Source: Blasia pusilla | Lineage: Eukaryota; Marchantiophyta; Marchantiopsida; Blasiales | Reading direction: 5' to 3' | Assembly: GCA_050084515.1 (NCBI GenBank) | Contig: CM114272.1 | Span: 39,742,001 to 39,806,000 of the forward strand | Length of the DNA stretch: 64,000 nucleotides | In this document: in pieces, positions 1 to 11,031 of the stretch | Layout of the letters: each line of letters opens with the position of its first letter | Position numbering within the stretch: the first letter of the stretch is position 1 | Notes under the pieces: generated by a model | What the model saw: only the letters and a program-made list of their open reading frames with translations | Database searches by the model: none | What the model was told of the DNA's origin: nothing | Translations under genes and position numbers: made by a program

Positions 1-119
1 GAGAATCCTTAGATCTAGAGGTCGTTGAGGAGGCGACAAGTGGCCGAGAATATTCACAAGGATGGAGTAGTCTTGGAGTACTTGCGTAGTAGCAGCGTCG
101 TGAGTACGGTGGGTGCTAG
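1..119 (+). pseudogene. Gypsy pol linker fragment, DNMT/PHD family
   Basis: This piece matches, with substitutions, the stretch between RNase H and integrase in the two larger gypsy copies of the window (minus strand near 3550-3670 and plus strand near 49320-49440). The readable residues include GVVLEYLRS, and there are in-frame stops. The match ends abruptly near 119, where an unrelated LTR begins, so this looks like an older element cut by an LTR insertion. It runs off the window start. Confidence 0.6.
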
Positions 120-122
120 TTT

Positions 123-890
123 TGTAACCCTCATAACCAAACGAGCGCCAAGTAGAACATTAGAACTCTAGCGGGCTCACGCTAGGATATTTTATACGTT
201 GGAGTGGGCTCTTAGAAGAGAAGCAAGAGACACAAGAGATGAGACACGAACAAGGTTGAGCGTTTCATGCATTTATAGTTGCGATGAGGAAACCGAAACC
301 AAATATGAACCAAGACTTGAGAGGAGTTCAGTGTAGGAAGAGTGGTTGCCAAAGAGGTGAGAACCGAATTTGGAACGTGACTAGCGTTTGGAGATTTGAC
401 AAGATTTTGGATCATAATATTTAGTCCCAAGATGCATTTGGGACAAGTAGGGTGGCTCTCGAAAGCTTCTGCAAAGCCAATACAACACACCAAAGATCTC
501 AACAAATGCACAACTGGAGGCTGAGAATTTCCTAGAAACAATTGTATGGGGATTTGGGTTGCAATTTAGGGCCAAAAAGAGGCGCCCAAACGTCTCGTCC
601 CCAAAGATATATAAGAGGAGGGCGGAGAACCTCAAAAGTACTAGTAAAGGGGAAGGTCTCCAAGAGTGCTAAGGACTGAAACCCCACTTTGGGGTGCCGT
701 GGGGCTAACCAAGGGCACGGAATGGATCAAGAGTTTTGGTGTTGGGATTCAAAACCCAAACCTAGTCCAATAGAGTGGATTTTGTAGGTCTCTGTTGGAT
801 TCCAACCCGAGACCCATTTAGTGGATCTCATCTTGGGGCTCATGCAAGGTTCATTGGACACTTGGGACCGCTAGGCGTATGTCTTGGATT
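123..890 (+). mobile_element. Diverged LTR of the chromovirus-like gypsy B family
   Basis: Beginning with TGTAACCCTCATAACCAAA, this region aligns along its length with the LTR at 59707-60720. Shared landmarks are a segment on accessions of AAAGATCTCAAC near 494, an ACCCCACTTTGGGG-like block near 681, and GACCGCTAGGCG near 866. Similarity fades after about 890, so the LTR 3' end and any internal region are not recognisable. It abuts the pol fragment at 1-119, which it appears to have interrupted. It could be a solo or truncated LTR. Confidence 0.7.
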
Positions 891-1233
891 CTCAACATCC
901 ACTTATCTCACCACCATTAATTTGATTGGCCCCCTTACATGAGGAGAAGCCTAGATTGATGGTTTTGATTTAGACGTCAAAAGAATCTGATTCATAGTAA
1001 TATGACATAGGTAGTTTATGGAGTAGCGTTACTAGGATTATGTAACCCTAAATTGTATCAGTGTAATTTTTTTTTATAAATAGGAACAAAGAAAAATAGG
1101 TAAAAAACCATAGTTTTCCCAGTAGTGAAATAGTCGAGAGCCTCAATGGTAGCGAATTCTCATATGTCAAGTTATCTCCATGTTCAGGTTCCATTGAAGC
1201 TCTTCTATGAGTGCATGGACGTACTAGGCCACT
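891..1233. other. Unassigned spacer between LTR remnants
   Basis: No coding signal is visible. It may be the degenerate tail of the preceding LTR or the U5 side of the following minus-strand LTR. A short A/T run lies near 1066-1080. Confidence 0.3.
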
Positions 1234-1359
1234 TGTCGTGCGCATACACATCGATACACAACATACATCCCTGTCGTCGAACATACACATAAACATACAT
1301 GATCCCATGCTAACTCATGCAATACACACAACGAGACGAGAAGTACCAAAATATCTCCA
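1234..1359 (-). repeat. LTR U3-start block, second copy
   Basis: Read on the minus strand this begins TGGAGATATTTTGGTACTTC and ends CGCACGACA. It is a clear copy of the blocks at 1874-1995 and 42199-42324, which start the 3' LTRs of two minus-strand gypsy copies. Here no polypurine tract precedes it. It lies about 636 bp downstream of the first LTR start, so it may be the start of a tandem second LTR. Confidence 0.55.
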
Positions 1360-1995
1360 ATTAAATCGTTCACATCTCTCACAATATCTCATACCAAGCT
1401 CTTCATGGTGTGCACTCTCTCTCATGTCAAACCAAACCCACTCTCCTAATGAGAGGCTTGGATTACACACACAAGGCAAGGAGGACCATAGCTCCGCCGC
1501 CTCATGCCAAGAGGTTCAACAAAGAGAGAATGAGCTCTTAAACTCTCTCTCTTGGAGATATACCCCCTTCCCTCTCCCAAGCCCTCTCCACGGTGACCTA
1601 TGCTTGCAAGTCATCTCCTTGGCTCTTGACCTGCTGTAGCCAAGCAAGGGCTACTTCCCAAAGTAGAAATTCAACTATACACAAAAATGGTAACTTACCC
1701 AAAATAGTTAGTTTCTCAATATGGCTCCAAATGAACCGAAACAAAGGAAAAACCTGCTCTCGCACGTTACCCGTGGCCCCAACAGGTCATCCTTGACCTC
1801 ATGAGTTTTTCCTCTAGTATCTGTGTAGGTGCTCTACTAGATCTCGCCGATCTATCCTAAGAGACGTAACAACTGTCGTGCGCATACACATCGCTACACA
1901 ACATACACCGCTGTCATCGAACATACATGCAAATATACGCGATCCTATGCTAACAGAATACACGTAACGAGATGAGAAGTACAAAAATATCTCCA
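1360..1995 (-). repeat. Probable 3' LTR of gypsy copy 2
   Basis: On the minus strand the LTR starts with TGGAGATATT immediately after a polypurine tract, and its first 120 bp match the LTR starts at 42199-42324 and 1234-1359. The 3' boundary is inferred only from the position where the next LTR-like start occurs. The middle has no coding content. Confidence 0.5.
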
Positions 1996-1997
1996 AT

Positions 1998-2008
1998 CGT
2001 CCCCCCTA
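1998..2008 (-). promoter_or_regulatory. Polypurine tract of gypsy copy 2
   Basis: The minus strand reads CTAGGGGGGACGA directly upstream of the LTR start at 1995. Equivalent G-runs sit in the same place at about 42327-42333 (-) and 50973-50980 (+). This is the expected plus-strand primer site for reverse transcription. Confidence 0.65.
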
Positions 2009-2181
2009 GATGGTGGTTAGATCCTTCTAACTCTAGATAACCATCGATCCCTACCTACCATGACATACATCTCTTAGACGCTAAGAGCAAAAAAATCGGG
2101 TACTCATGGGGCCCCATCGTTAGTCGCCTTCTTGTCATGCATATCATAGACACAAGTCAAAATCTAGAACTACCTACTTTA

Positions 2182-2323
2182 TGTACATCTGGGACACATC
2201 CATCGTCCCTGAGGAACCCTAGTGAGAGGTCGCGTCAAACATGCCATATGCCATCCTCTTGAACATCCATCAGAGACTAGAATATATAGTGGCTGAACCA
2301 CGAGCAAAACCACACAACCTAGA
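2182..2323 (-). pseudogene. PHD zinc finger at integrase C-terminus, copy 2
   Basis: The minus strand encodes a Cys4-His-Cys3-type finger just before the stop at 2179-2181: RLCGFARGSA, then after a one-base shift SDGCSRGWHMACLT, then GRWMCPRCT. The His-x2-Cys and final Cys-x2-Cys pairs are intact. The first cysteine of the first pair is serine while its partner is kept. PHD fingers typically read histone H3 tails. Its presence next to the integrase suggests a targeting role, like chromodomains in chromoviruses (inference). Confidence 0.75.
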
Positions 2324-3440
2324 TTGCAAGCCTATAGGAACTAGTGCTAAGATCGAATCAACTATACCATGAATGTTGGGAAGGTGACATGGCGCATAGT
2401 TACGCACATGGTCTTTCAAAACCATACCATTGAGTCCCTCCAATAAGAGGACACTAGAAGGCAAAACCTCACACACTCTCAAGATAGTGCACCCTATAGT
2501 CACATCCAAAGTCGTGGATGCCGTCTATTGCAAGTAGACATAATCTCCCTGATGGAATCTTTGAATAGTCGGTCGATAACTACTTCCCTCAATAGTCGCA
2601 TACCTCAACATATTCTGATGTTGCATAATCTCTAAGTTCTCAAATGCCATGGGCATCACTCTCCAAAACAACTCAGTCTTCTGAGTACATGCTCGCATCC
2701 ATACATCAGGGTCATCAAGGTTTAACACCTCACCAAGATCTCGACGAATGGCCGCAAGAAAATCCGGCACTCGGCCATAAAGTAGCAAGTATAGTGAGAA
2801 AGACCCTAAGGATGCCTGCATGCTAAATGAGTATCCCATCACCAACCACAGCAACTGGAGGTCCCAATTTCCTAGGTGACCTCTCTATAAGCCATATTTG
2901 CACAATCCTCTCTTCAATGACTGCACAACCCTCTCCGCTAGTCCATCCGCCTCGGGATGATCTTGCAAAGTGGTGCGGTGGTCAATTAGTGCCTAATCAC
3001 ACAAGGCCTGAAACTCCCCACGAAACTCTCTACCCTGGTCTCTCAACACCTCCACTTGTGCGTTGTAATGACTCAGTACTTGATCTAGAAAAGCATACAC
3101 TACTCCCTCACTTGCTTTATCAGGCAATGTAACCAACTCTATCCACTTTGAGGAGTGCTCGACTATCACCAACACATAACGACTATGGCGCTCCGTCAAA
3201 GGTAAAGGTCTTGCAAAATTCAAACTTCATCTATAACCTAAACCCATGATCGAGAGTGGATGCAATTGTGGATTCGGAGCATTGAATAATCCCTAGACCT
3301 GATCACAAACCATGCACCTGGCAACAAATAACTGAACTAAAGTCTCCATGCCTCGCCATCAATACTGTATCTGGAGCAAGCTATACGTCCGCTACACTCC
3401 AAAATCACCCAACTCCTCATGGACACGACGTACCAAACGT
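2324..3440 (-). pseudogene. Gypsy integrase, copy 2
   Basis: Fragments in several frames align with the integrase at 49330-50640. The zinc-binding part shows CMVCDQV. The catalytic core shows RYVLVIVEHSSKWIELV and the segment RDQGREF, which keeps the second catalytic Asp that is Asn in the plus-strand copy. The third acidic position lies in ADGLAERVV. The C-terminal part (2525-2854) contains LLYGRVPD. Several stops separate the pieces. Confidence 0.75.
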
Positions 3441-3540
3441 GCTCTCTATGAAGGATGAGGCACTACACGTACTCTACCATCCTTCCAAACTTGCAACATT
3501 TGTTTCCCCTCCCACCGAAACCGTCCTGCTTGTTGTAGAT

Positions 3541-4324
3541 CTAATCTTGCTCTCTAGTACCCACTATGCTCGCAACGCTACCAGTACGCAGGTACTCCAA
3601 GACAACTCCATCGTCATGAATATCTCGTCCACCTGTTGTCTCCTCACCGGCCTCTAGATCTAAGGACTCTCCATCAGACCTCACCATCAAAGTCTTAGCA
3701 ATCTGGCTGTCCATAGCTAGTAAGCCCATAAAGGCTGACACGTGCCATCCTGGCACCAACTCCTCATCATTCTCTCCATGCTAACGAGCTCTAGTCGCAT
3801 CTCGCTCACTTGGGCATGGATTACGGCTCAAACCATCTGCATCCTGGTTGAGCATCTTAGATCTATATACCACCTGGAAGTCATACTCCTACAACAATAG
3901 AGCCCACCTTGCAAGATATCCTTGTAAGCTTGTGAAACTCCATCAACCACTTAAGTGGCTGGTGATGAGTAATAATGGTAAAGGGGTTGCCAAATAAGTA
4001 ACACCTGAAATGTACGATAGCCCACACTCCAGCCAAGCACTAACCCTTATACGAGCTATACTTTGTCTATGCACCATTGTTCGAGCGACTAGCGTAAGCC
4101 ACCACAAACTCTCTACCCTCATCGTCATGCTGGATGAGCACGGCTCCAAGCCCCAATATGCTCCAATATGTATGCAACTGGAAAGGACACCCCCTAATCG
4201 GTCTCTTCAATATGGGCTCGGACGTCAATCTATCCTTGAGCAACTGAAAAGCTCTCTCGTGCTCATCCCTTGAGTGCCACTCTTGATCTACCTTGGTCAA
4301 CAAGGTTAGCGACTTTGCAATCAA
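3541..4324 (-). pseudogene. Gypsy RNase H and RH-integrase linker, copy 2
   Basis: The RNase H start is readable at 4067-4324 (FQLHTYWSILGLGAVLIQHD, VVAYASRS). The first catalytic Asp is replaced by Tyr in this copy. Downstream, 3541-3759 matches the linker also present at 1-119 and around 49320. Between them, the C-terminal half of RNase H is scrambled by stops. Confidence 0.65.
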
Positions 4325-4345
4325 ACTAAAACCCTTAACATATCG

Positions 4346-4990
4346 TCAATAAAAGTTTGCCAATCCCATGAATGCACAAACTCGACTCACATCTATAAGG
4401 CATGGAATGCGTGAAATAGCCTCTACCTTCGTCTGCTGCACACCAAGGCCATCTGGATATATGGTATGACCCAGTTTCTCAATCTGGTCGTAGAAGAACT
4501 TGCACTTGCATGGATCTAGCATCACCCCATGTAACAGAAATAGTTGAAACAACTCCTCAAGATGTCGCTCATACTTCTAAACTGTGGCGCTAAAGACTAC
4601 GATATCATCAAGATAACACCTAGCAAAATCTAGACCTACCAAGATCCTATCCATAACCCTCTGAAACTCAGTCAAAGCGTTCTTTAACCCAAATGGTAAG
4701 AACCGCCATTGGTACAAACAATCCTTCCTGTGAGGATCGATGCCCCAAAATTCCGTCTTCTGCCTGTCCTCCAATCTGATAGACAGTTGATGGTATCCAA
4801 CTCGAAGATCTAACGAACTGAAGATCCATGCATGCCCAATAGCATCAAAGATCTCCTCAAGGATAGGCATGGCATACCTATCGGACTTTGTCTGCAGATT
4901 GATAGGTTGGTAATCTCGATCCACATATCCGCCTATTCGTCCAGTTGCCATGCATATCCTTTTTGGCGGGTATGATAGTGGCAGATGCAT
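4346..4990 (-). pseudogene. Gypsy reverse transcriptase, copy 2
   Basis: The longest open stretch (4577-4990) holds RT fingers and palm with SSLDLRVGYHQLSIR, FLPFGLKNALTEFQRV and the catalytic box CYLDDIVVF. It then continues after a frame change into the thumb/connection (4346-4552, HGVMLDPCKCKFFYDQIEKL). In many Ty3/gypsy elements the box is YxDD, so catalysis would have been possible before the frame breaks. Confidence 0.85.
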
Positions 4991-5594
4991 ACTTTTAGTG
5001 CGACATCTCCACTAGTCCTACTCCAACCAAGTCCTGGCTCCTACTTTGAATTAGAGCCCTCTCCATGTCACTGTGCCTGTAGGTTGTCAGAAAATCGGCA
5101 TATCGCTCGACAACTCAATGCGGATCCTAGGACCCTTCAACGTACCTAAATCATGCATGCTAAATGTAAGAGCTCCTATAACTCCTAAGGAACTGATGTA
5201 TCCGGAGCCGCTCTCCTCCTATTAACTTAGGGCCCATATCTGGCTCCCAAGTCTCCATTGTAACTATCGTAGGACTCTCCGGCTCGGGTATCGGTGGTTG
5301 CTATGGTGCAACCCCATCTCGGACAATAGAACTTAGTTGCTCCCCTGCAGCCAACTGCAACCTCTGATCTCCTCCACGTACAGTATCCGAAACTACGCTC
5401 AATGCTATAGCTGCCATCTCCCGGCGTACCTGCAAAACATCCCAAGAAGTCCAAGGGTGTCTCTGCCGATCACCCCTAGTGTGTCGATCTCCTGAGGTCT
5501 CGCCCCCAGCCGCTGCCTCAATCGTCTCGGTAGGCATGGGGCTTACCAACGCAACAACTATGATCTATCGCATCCTCAAACTACGTTGCTCAAC
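4991..5594 (-). other. DNMT-RT linker of gypsy copy 2
   Basis: The minus strand has readable but unassigned sequence between the DNMT C-terminus and RT, including PMPTETIEAAAGGETSGD (5301-5549). Just before RT a segment resembles the usual pre-RT region, with ERALIQSRSQDLV near 5040. No known domain is recognised. Confidence 0.45.
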
Positions 5595-6480
5595 TACTCC
5601 TAAGCTGAAAACCCATGTCAAGCAGTTCAGGTCCATAGCCTCACATGACACGACGTCATGATGCCTCTAATAGTGACAATACTACGGTCACTCTTGTGGA
5701 GAATCCCATTGTTGGCTCTTGCTCATCGGCGTTGGGATCTACCAACCGTTGAACCTGGGCATCCAAAACCAAGCCTCATCCGGCCTCCTTGAATGCATAG
5801 GAAGCGGGAAAACTCAAAAATATGGGAAAGGCTGCATGTGGCATGCGAATCCTGTTGACCACAATCAACGGAGGTTAATCATGATGTCAAATTGCATGTG
5901 ACTGACAACGTGGATCCAAAATAGAATCCACAAACAAATGGGAGGGGCGCTCCACACTCCACTCTCCCATACGCCCTCCGCAAAACCTCATATGGCACCA
6001 AGTTGGTCCACCAAAGACGCGGGCGATGTGCTTGTGAACCTACACTCGCCGCATCCAACAACACTGCTAGGCCAATCCATGCGCGCATATGATGTCAACT
6101 CGTCACCACACGGGACCTCGAACCGCCCAAAATTGGCACATTCTCCATAATATATGTTGGAGAATCAGGCTGATGCTCTAGCAAGGGTCACAAGATCCTC
6201 ATCATTTGCCAAAACAACCTAGACCGAGTGTCGGATAATTAACTCGCTACCTCGTCCAACACTCAATTGGCCCTAACATGGCCAACCAGCAATGACCAAA
6301 TCGATGGTCCCACCCGTTCCAAGTCTTGCGCCCCCACCAATGAAATATCCCTCGGTAGGGAACTCTCGTAACACTGGATGGCGAATGTAGACAACAAGTT
6401 GGGGAACCGGAGGCATAAGTGCGCCACATGGTGAAGTGAAGCGCGCCTTGCAACATCATCAATCTCAACATCCAAGTACT
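5595..6480 (-). pseudogene. C5-cytosine DNA methyltransferase domain, copy 2 (partial)
   Basis: On the minus strand the conserved DNMT motifs appear in order: DLVIAGWPC followed by a stop at the glutamine position of the PCQ motif (CAG to TAG, near 6275), MENVPILG (ENV motif, near 6140), SQAHRPRLWWTN (motif VIII, near 6030), EQEPTMGF (near 5705) and AMDLNCLTW (motif X, near 5620). The SAM-binding motif I is absent because the element is truncated at about 6480. It matches the domain at 46495-47470 over its length. Several frameshifts make it non-functional. Confidence 0.8.
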
Positions 6481-6589
6481 ATTGCACGCCCACTAAACAC
6501 CCTAAGCTAGTGCTGATCCCTCCAAAGAGATCCAACATCTTTACGATATAGTTGATGCCAGCAAGGAGAAGACCTCCAACATGGATGTT

Positions 6590-7399
6590 CAAGCCATGAA
6601 AGACTTTGAGAAGAGAGATTGAAAGGCTCTTGGAATTCTAATGATGTCAACGAGAGATTCTCAAATCTATCATTTGAAACACGGAGAGACCTCCAATGAA
6701 GCTTGGACTACACTTGAAGTGGCTCACGCTAGCACAAGCATGACCAGAAAAATGGCATTGTAGAGCCAAACTTACTCAATGGAGATGAGCTTGACCTCGA
6801 CTATGGATTCTCACCTTAGCATAGTCACTATGAGACGATTTGGCAGAAGTCAAGGTCTTAATTGATGATGAAACCATGGCAACCACTATGACGAATAGTG
6901 TGGCCATGACTCCTACGGGGACTTTGTAAACTCTCTAGCTGTGAGAGAGAAGATGCCCACTTTTTTTTAACTATGCGCACTCCTACTTGAAGAAGAGAGG
7001 AGACGCAATAACCTTGCTGCCCAAGAAGGACAAGAGTTGGGACCTAGCTCTCTATTCATCCAGAAGAAGGGAACATTCTCACGTCAATATGAAGAAAAGA
7101 AATCATTAGAGCGCAACACACCCAGACCAAAGGCCCAAAGCTTCCGCACTCTCGAGAAGAAGTTCAATGGTAAGACCTATAACACTACCAGCAAGAAGGA
7201 GTGCACAATATGTGGTAAGATTGGTCATGATTCAAATCAATGTTGGTATAGGAATGATCGCCACAATCAATCAATGAGACCACAAGAAATGCAACGAAGC
7301 CTCCTCGCCGAGAATGCAAGAACTAGTCGAGCACTCACACTAGAAAGTAAAGATGATGCATATGGACTTATCTCAGCATTGGTTACCACAAACCAATGA
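6590..7399 (+). pseudogene. Copia 1 gag with zinc knuckle
   Basis: Early gag is legible near 6590-6770, with GETSNEAWTTLEVAHAS, the typical copia UBN2 pattern. The later part (7037-7399) is open and contains CTICGKIGHDSNQCW, a canonical CX2CX4HX4C nucleic-acid-binding knuckle. Stops and frame changes lie between the two parts. Confidence 0.75.
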
Positions 7400-8902
7400 T
7401 AGCGGCGCCAACAACCACATGACCAAGAATAAATGTTGGTTCACATCTTACATACCTTTGATCAATGGACCTGACATATCAATGGGAGATTGCTCCATTC
7501 ATTCTAATATTGGAGAAGGAGATGTGCAAGTGACATTGCCCTCAGGTGAAGATTATACAATCAAGGATGTGTGGCATATCCCAGATTTAACCCACAACCT
7601 TATCTCCATTATCCAGATCACCGAAAGAGTGAAGATGAAGGTTGTTTTTTATTCCAAAGGATGCTAGTTCTTATGAGAGGCCAAAAATTTGTTGCTGCCC
7701 AATAAGTAAAGTATGGACGACTATACCAACTTCTTAGTAAATCGAGCACTAAAAAATTTGCAAGATCTTCAAACCAACTACAAGTTTGGCATGAAAGACT
7801 TGGACACTTTAACACAAAGGGCCTCAAGTTGTTAAGCAAAGACAACATGGTTGGAGGATTGCCTGAATTAAGTGGAGAAATATCCACTTTTGACATGTGC
7901 TTACGAGGCAAGCAATCAAGGCAAAAGTTTGACAAGCATACCTTCTCAAGGGCTCCTACTCCCCTCCACCTAGTCCACATGGACCTTGGAGGACCAATTC
8001 AAACGACTTTACTATCTTGGGCAAGGTACTACATGCTATTAGTTGATGACCATTCAAGATACAAACGGATAGGGGAGGTGATACAAACGGATGGGGGAGG
8101 TGAATTCATAGGGAAAGCATTTGAGAACTTTTGTAGTGCTTATGGCATCCGTCATGAACTTACTAGGACCTACACCCCACAACAAAATGGTATTGTTGAG
8201 AAGAGGAGTCAAACAATTGTTGAAATGGCAAGGTGAATGTTGAAGGGGAAAAATCTCCCCAACTATCTATGGGTAGAGGTCATTAAACACGACTATCTAC
8301 ATCTTGAACAAGTGCCCAACAAGGGCTTTGGAGGAGAAAATATGTGAAGAAGTCTTCATTGGCCTCAAACCGAATGTCACGCACCTTTGCATCTTTGGCT
8401 GTGTAGGTTATGCACTTATACCAAAGAATTTAGGAGAAAACCTGATGGTAAAAGTGTGGGATGCATATTTATTGGCTTTGGTACTAGAGAGAAAGCTTAC
8501 AAGCTCTTCTCCCTTGAGCATCAAAAGGTGTTTTTAAGCCGTGATGTCATATTTGATGAAGACACTCCCCACTCCAAAGACCATCAATCAAACGACCGAG
8601 AATGGCCTCAAACCTCCAACGACGAGGATTCACAAAATGAATCTCACAAGGATAGACCATCATTGGGGCCCACAACTCATGCTGATCCACCACCAGCACT
8701 TGGTGAAAGAGATCAAATATTGGACGATGTGGAGCCCACACTTTCGGTACCACGTGCACAGAGGTCAAGTCGACTACGCCAACTTCCTTCCACCTTAAGC
8801 CAGGATTATATTCTACACCTTGCTCTCTTTCTAAGTCATGCACCACTTCAGCAAGCTCCCATTGAACCTCTAGATGGATGTTTAGAATGCCTTCTTAAAT
8901 AG
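7370..8902 (+). pseudogene. Copia 1 protease and integrase
   Basis: The protease active site is NDSGANNHMT (DSGA, near 7396). A GAG-pre-integrase segment follows (VWHERLGHFNTKGLKLL, near 7785), then an integrase with HMDLGGPIQT, LLVDDHSRY, TDGGGEF and QQNGIVEKRSQT. About 50 residues are missing between DDHSRY and the TDGGGEF block. The first zinc cysteine before MCLRGKQ is lost. The C-terminal part runs to about 8902 with shifts. Confidence 0.8.
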
Positions 8903-9308
8903 CACTTTAGAAGAACAAGTGTATCTACAACAACCTCAAGGCTTAACTGCTCCTGGACATGAAGACCTTATTTGCGGGATGCGGAAAGCTCTTTATGGCT
9001 TGATGCAATCAAACCGAATATGGAATTAAACCTATGACTCGATTATTTTAAACAAACTTGGATTTGCAAAAAGTAAACACAACCCAAACCTTTATGTCAA
9101 GATCTCTACTTCTGAGATTTTTATAGTGATCTTATATGTGTATGACTTGATCATTATTGGAGATGATGTACAAGGGATAGGTGATCTTAAGGAAAGACTC
9201 TCCTCTTCATTCAAGATGAAAGATCGTGGGAGTTTACACTTCTGCCTCGGACTTGAGGTAAAGCGAGGGTCGAAAATGACCTTCTTGACTCAAGAAAGGC
9301 AACATTGA
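8876..9308 (+). pseudogene. Copia 1 reverse transcriptase fragment
   Basis: RT starts inside the fold, at MDV-stop-NAFLN. The first part of the domain before this point is deleted. Further motifs are VYLQQPQGL, KALYGLMQSNRIW and LYVYDLIIIGDD, where the catalytic YVDD is YVYD. It ends with HFCLGLEVKRG. The changed active site and stops show loss of function. Confidence 0.75.
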
Positions 9309-9329
9309 TGTCCCTACTCAAAACCCTAA

Positions 9330-9757
9330 GGGTACAAACACATTAGGGCTTGCCTACGATAGAGGCAACCAACAAGCTCTAATAATCTTGGGATTCTCAG
9401 ATGCTGATTTTGTAAGTTGTTCAAAAACTCGCCGATCACATTTACGATACATTTTCTCCTTTGGAAGTGCGGCAGTGAGCTTCTCATCAAAGAAGCAAGC
9501 GTCAATAACACTATCTTCCATAGAGGCTGAATATCGTGGATTGACAAATGCCACAACGGAAGCCATATGGTTTAAAGGACTATTGGCTGAACTTCCTGTT
9601 ACCCAATCGGTTGCTACTCTAATCTTGGGAGATAACATTAATTCAATTTCTTTGTCCAGAAATCCACTCTTCGATTCATAAACCAAGCCTATCAAAGTGG
9701 AGCATCACTTCGCTCGAGGAAAGGTTTTGAGTAGGGACATCAATGTTGTGTGGTGAT
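9330..9757 (+). pseudogene. Copia 1 RNase H, interrupted
   Basis: The open part 9388-9681 reads GFSDADFVSC, KKQASITLSSIEAEYRGL and ILGDNINSISLS, the standard copia RNase H with DAD and SSIEAEY boxes. After a stop it continues (VEHHFARGKVLSRDINVVW) to the insertion point at 9757. The remaining codons resume at about 10925-11003 after the hAT-like element, with HQGLPPSKFERFRSLL. Confidence 0.8.
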
Positions 9758-10919
9758 CAATGTTGCATGGAAACAGACAAGTCCGGACATGTCCTCGGAC
9801 ATGCCTGGACTGCACCCGAGCCCGCATCCAAGCCCGACCGATTCAGAGCCCGCAACCAAGCCCACCACCTAGACCAGAATTGACGGAGCCCATACCCATT
9901 GCGTGGCCCGTAGGTAGGGCTCAAGGCGGGCAGGTGCGGGCTCGAGGCGGGCTCAGGGCGGGCAGGCGCGGGCTCAAGGCTAATTGGGTGCGGGCTAGGT
10001 CGGGTAGGTGCGGGCTCCGGGCGGGCAGGCGCGGGCTAGGGATGGGCAGGCACGGGTCAGGGTGGGTAGGCACGGGCTCAGAGCTGATTGGGCACGAGCT
10101 AGGGCAGGCAGGTGTGGGCTCCGGGCGGGCAAGCGCGGGCTCTAGGCGGGTAGGTGAGGGCTCTGGGCGGCCTGGTGTGGGCTCTAGGCGGGCTAGGATA
10201 GGTTGGTGCGGGCTTGAGGCAAGCAGGCGCGGGCAGGTGTTGGCTAGGGCGCGCAAGCGTGGGCTCAAAGCTGATTGGGCGCGGGCTAGGAGAGGCATGT
10301 GCGTGCTCCGGGCAAGCAAGCGTGGGCTCGAAGCGGGCAAGCGGGGGCTCGGGCAGGCGGGGGCTCTAGGCGGGCATGTGCAGGCTCGAGGCGGCCAAGC
10401 GTGGTCTTGGGGCACACGGGGGCTCTAGGCGGGCAGGTGCGGGCTCGAGGCAGGCGGACGTGGGCTCGAGGAAGGCAGATGCGGGCTCCAAGCGGGCAGG
10501 TGGGGGCTCTAGGCGGGTAGGTGCGGGCTAGGGATCGCAAGTGCGGGCAGGCGTGGGCTCCGGGAGGGTAGGTGGGGGCTCTAGGCGGGTAGATGCGGGC
10601 TAGGGCTGGAAAGTGCGGGGTCAAGGTTGACTAGGTGCGGGCTTGGGGCGGGCATGCGCGGCTCCTGGTGGGCAAGTGCGGGCTCCAGGCGGGCAGGCGG
10701 GGGCTCAGGGCTGATTGGGCACGGGCTCTGGACGGGCACGTGCGGGGTCCAAGGGGGCAGACGCGGACTCAAGGGCCCGCATGCCGACCCAGGGCGGGCC
10801 TCGAGCCCGCCCAAGGCCAGGTTACAGGCCTCGCAACGGGTGCGGGCTGGGGGCGGGCTTGGATGCAGGCCCCGTGTACCTGGGCCCTCACGGACATGTC
10901 CGTCCTATGTGCAACCTTG
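9758..10919. mobile_element. hAT-like non-autonomous element, copy 1 (1162 bp)
   Basis: The element starts CAATGTTGCA and ends TGCAACCTTG (imperfect terminal inverted repeats) and is flanked on both sides by the same 8-bp sequence GTGGTGAT (9750-9757 and 10920-10927). An 8-bp target duplication and a CA..G terminus are typical of hAT transposons. Subterminal GGACATGTCC motifs occur near both ends. The interior is a GC-rich minisatellite and has no transposase. Insertion split the copia RNase H. Confidence 0.85.
9920..10850. repeat. GC-rich minisatellite inside the hAT-like element
   Basis: Variants of GGGCGGGCAGGTGCGGGCTC recur dozens of times with spacing of about 20-35 bases. Long open frames in this stretch are by-products of the repeat. 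A related but shorter array lies inside the copy at 33210-33847. Confidence 0.85.
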
Positions 10920-11031
10920 GTGGTGATCGACCTACATCTTCACCAAGGCCTACCTCCATCTAAGTTTGAAAGATTTAGATCACTCCTAGGTGTTTTAGAT
11001 TAGGTGTAAAAACAATTGTGTTGAGGGAGGA

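Larger units (their letters stand above)
1360..6480 (-). mobile_element. Decayed Ty3/gypsy element carrying DNMT and PHD domains (copy 2)
   Basis: Read on the minus strand, the order is a partial C5-DNA methyltransferase (6480-5595), linker, reverse transcriptase (4990-4346), RNase H (4324-4067), linker, integrase (3440-2324), PHD finger (2323-2182), polypurine tract and LTR. The order and sequence match the plus-strand copy at 42722-51255. Gag, protease and DNMT motif I are missing; the element is cut at about 6480, where a copia element begins. Stops and frameshifts occur in all domains, so it cannot move by itself. Confidence 0.8.

Noticed and set aside
9760-10926. Several long Gly/Arg- or Pro/Ala-rich open frames on both strands
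   Set aside because: They are translations of a GC-rich minisatellite inside a non-autonomous transposon.
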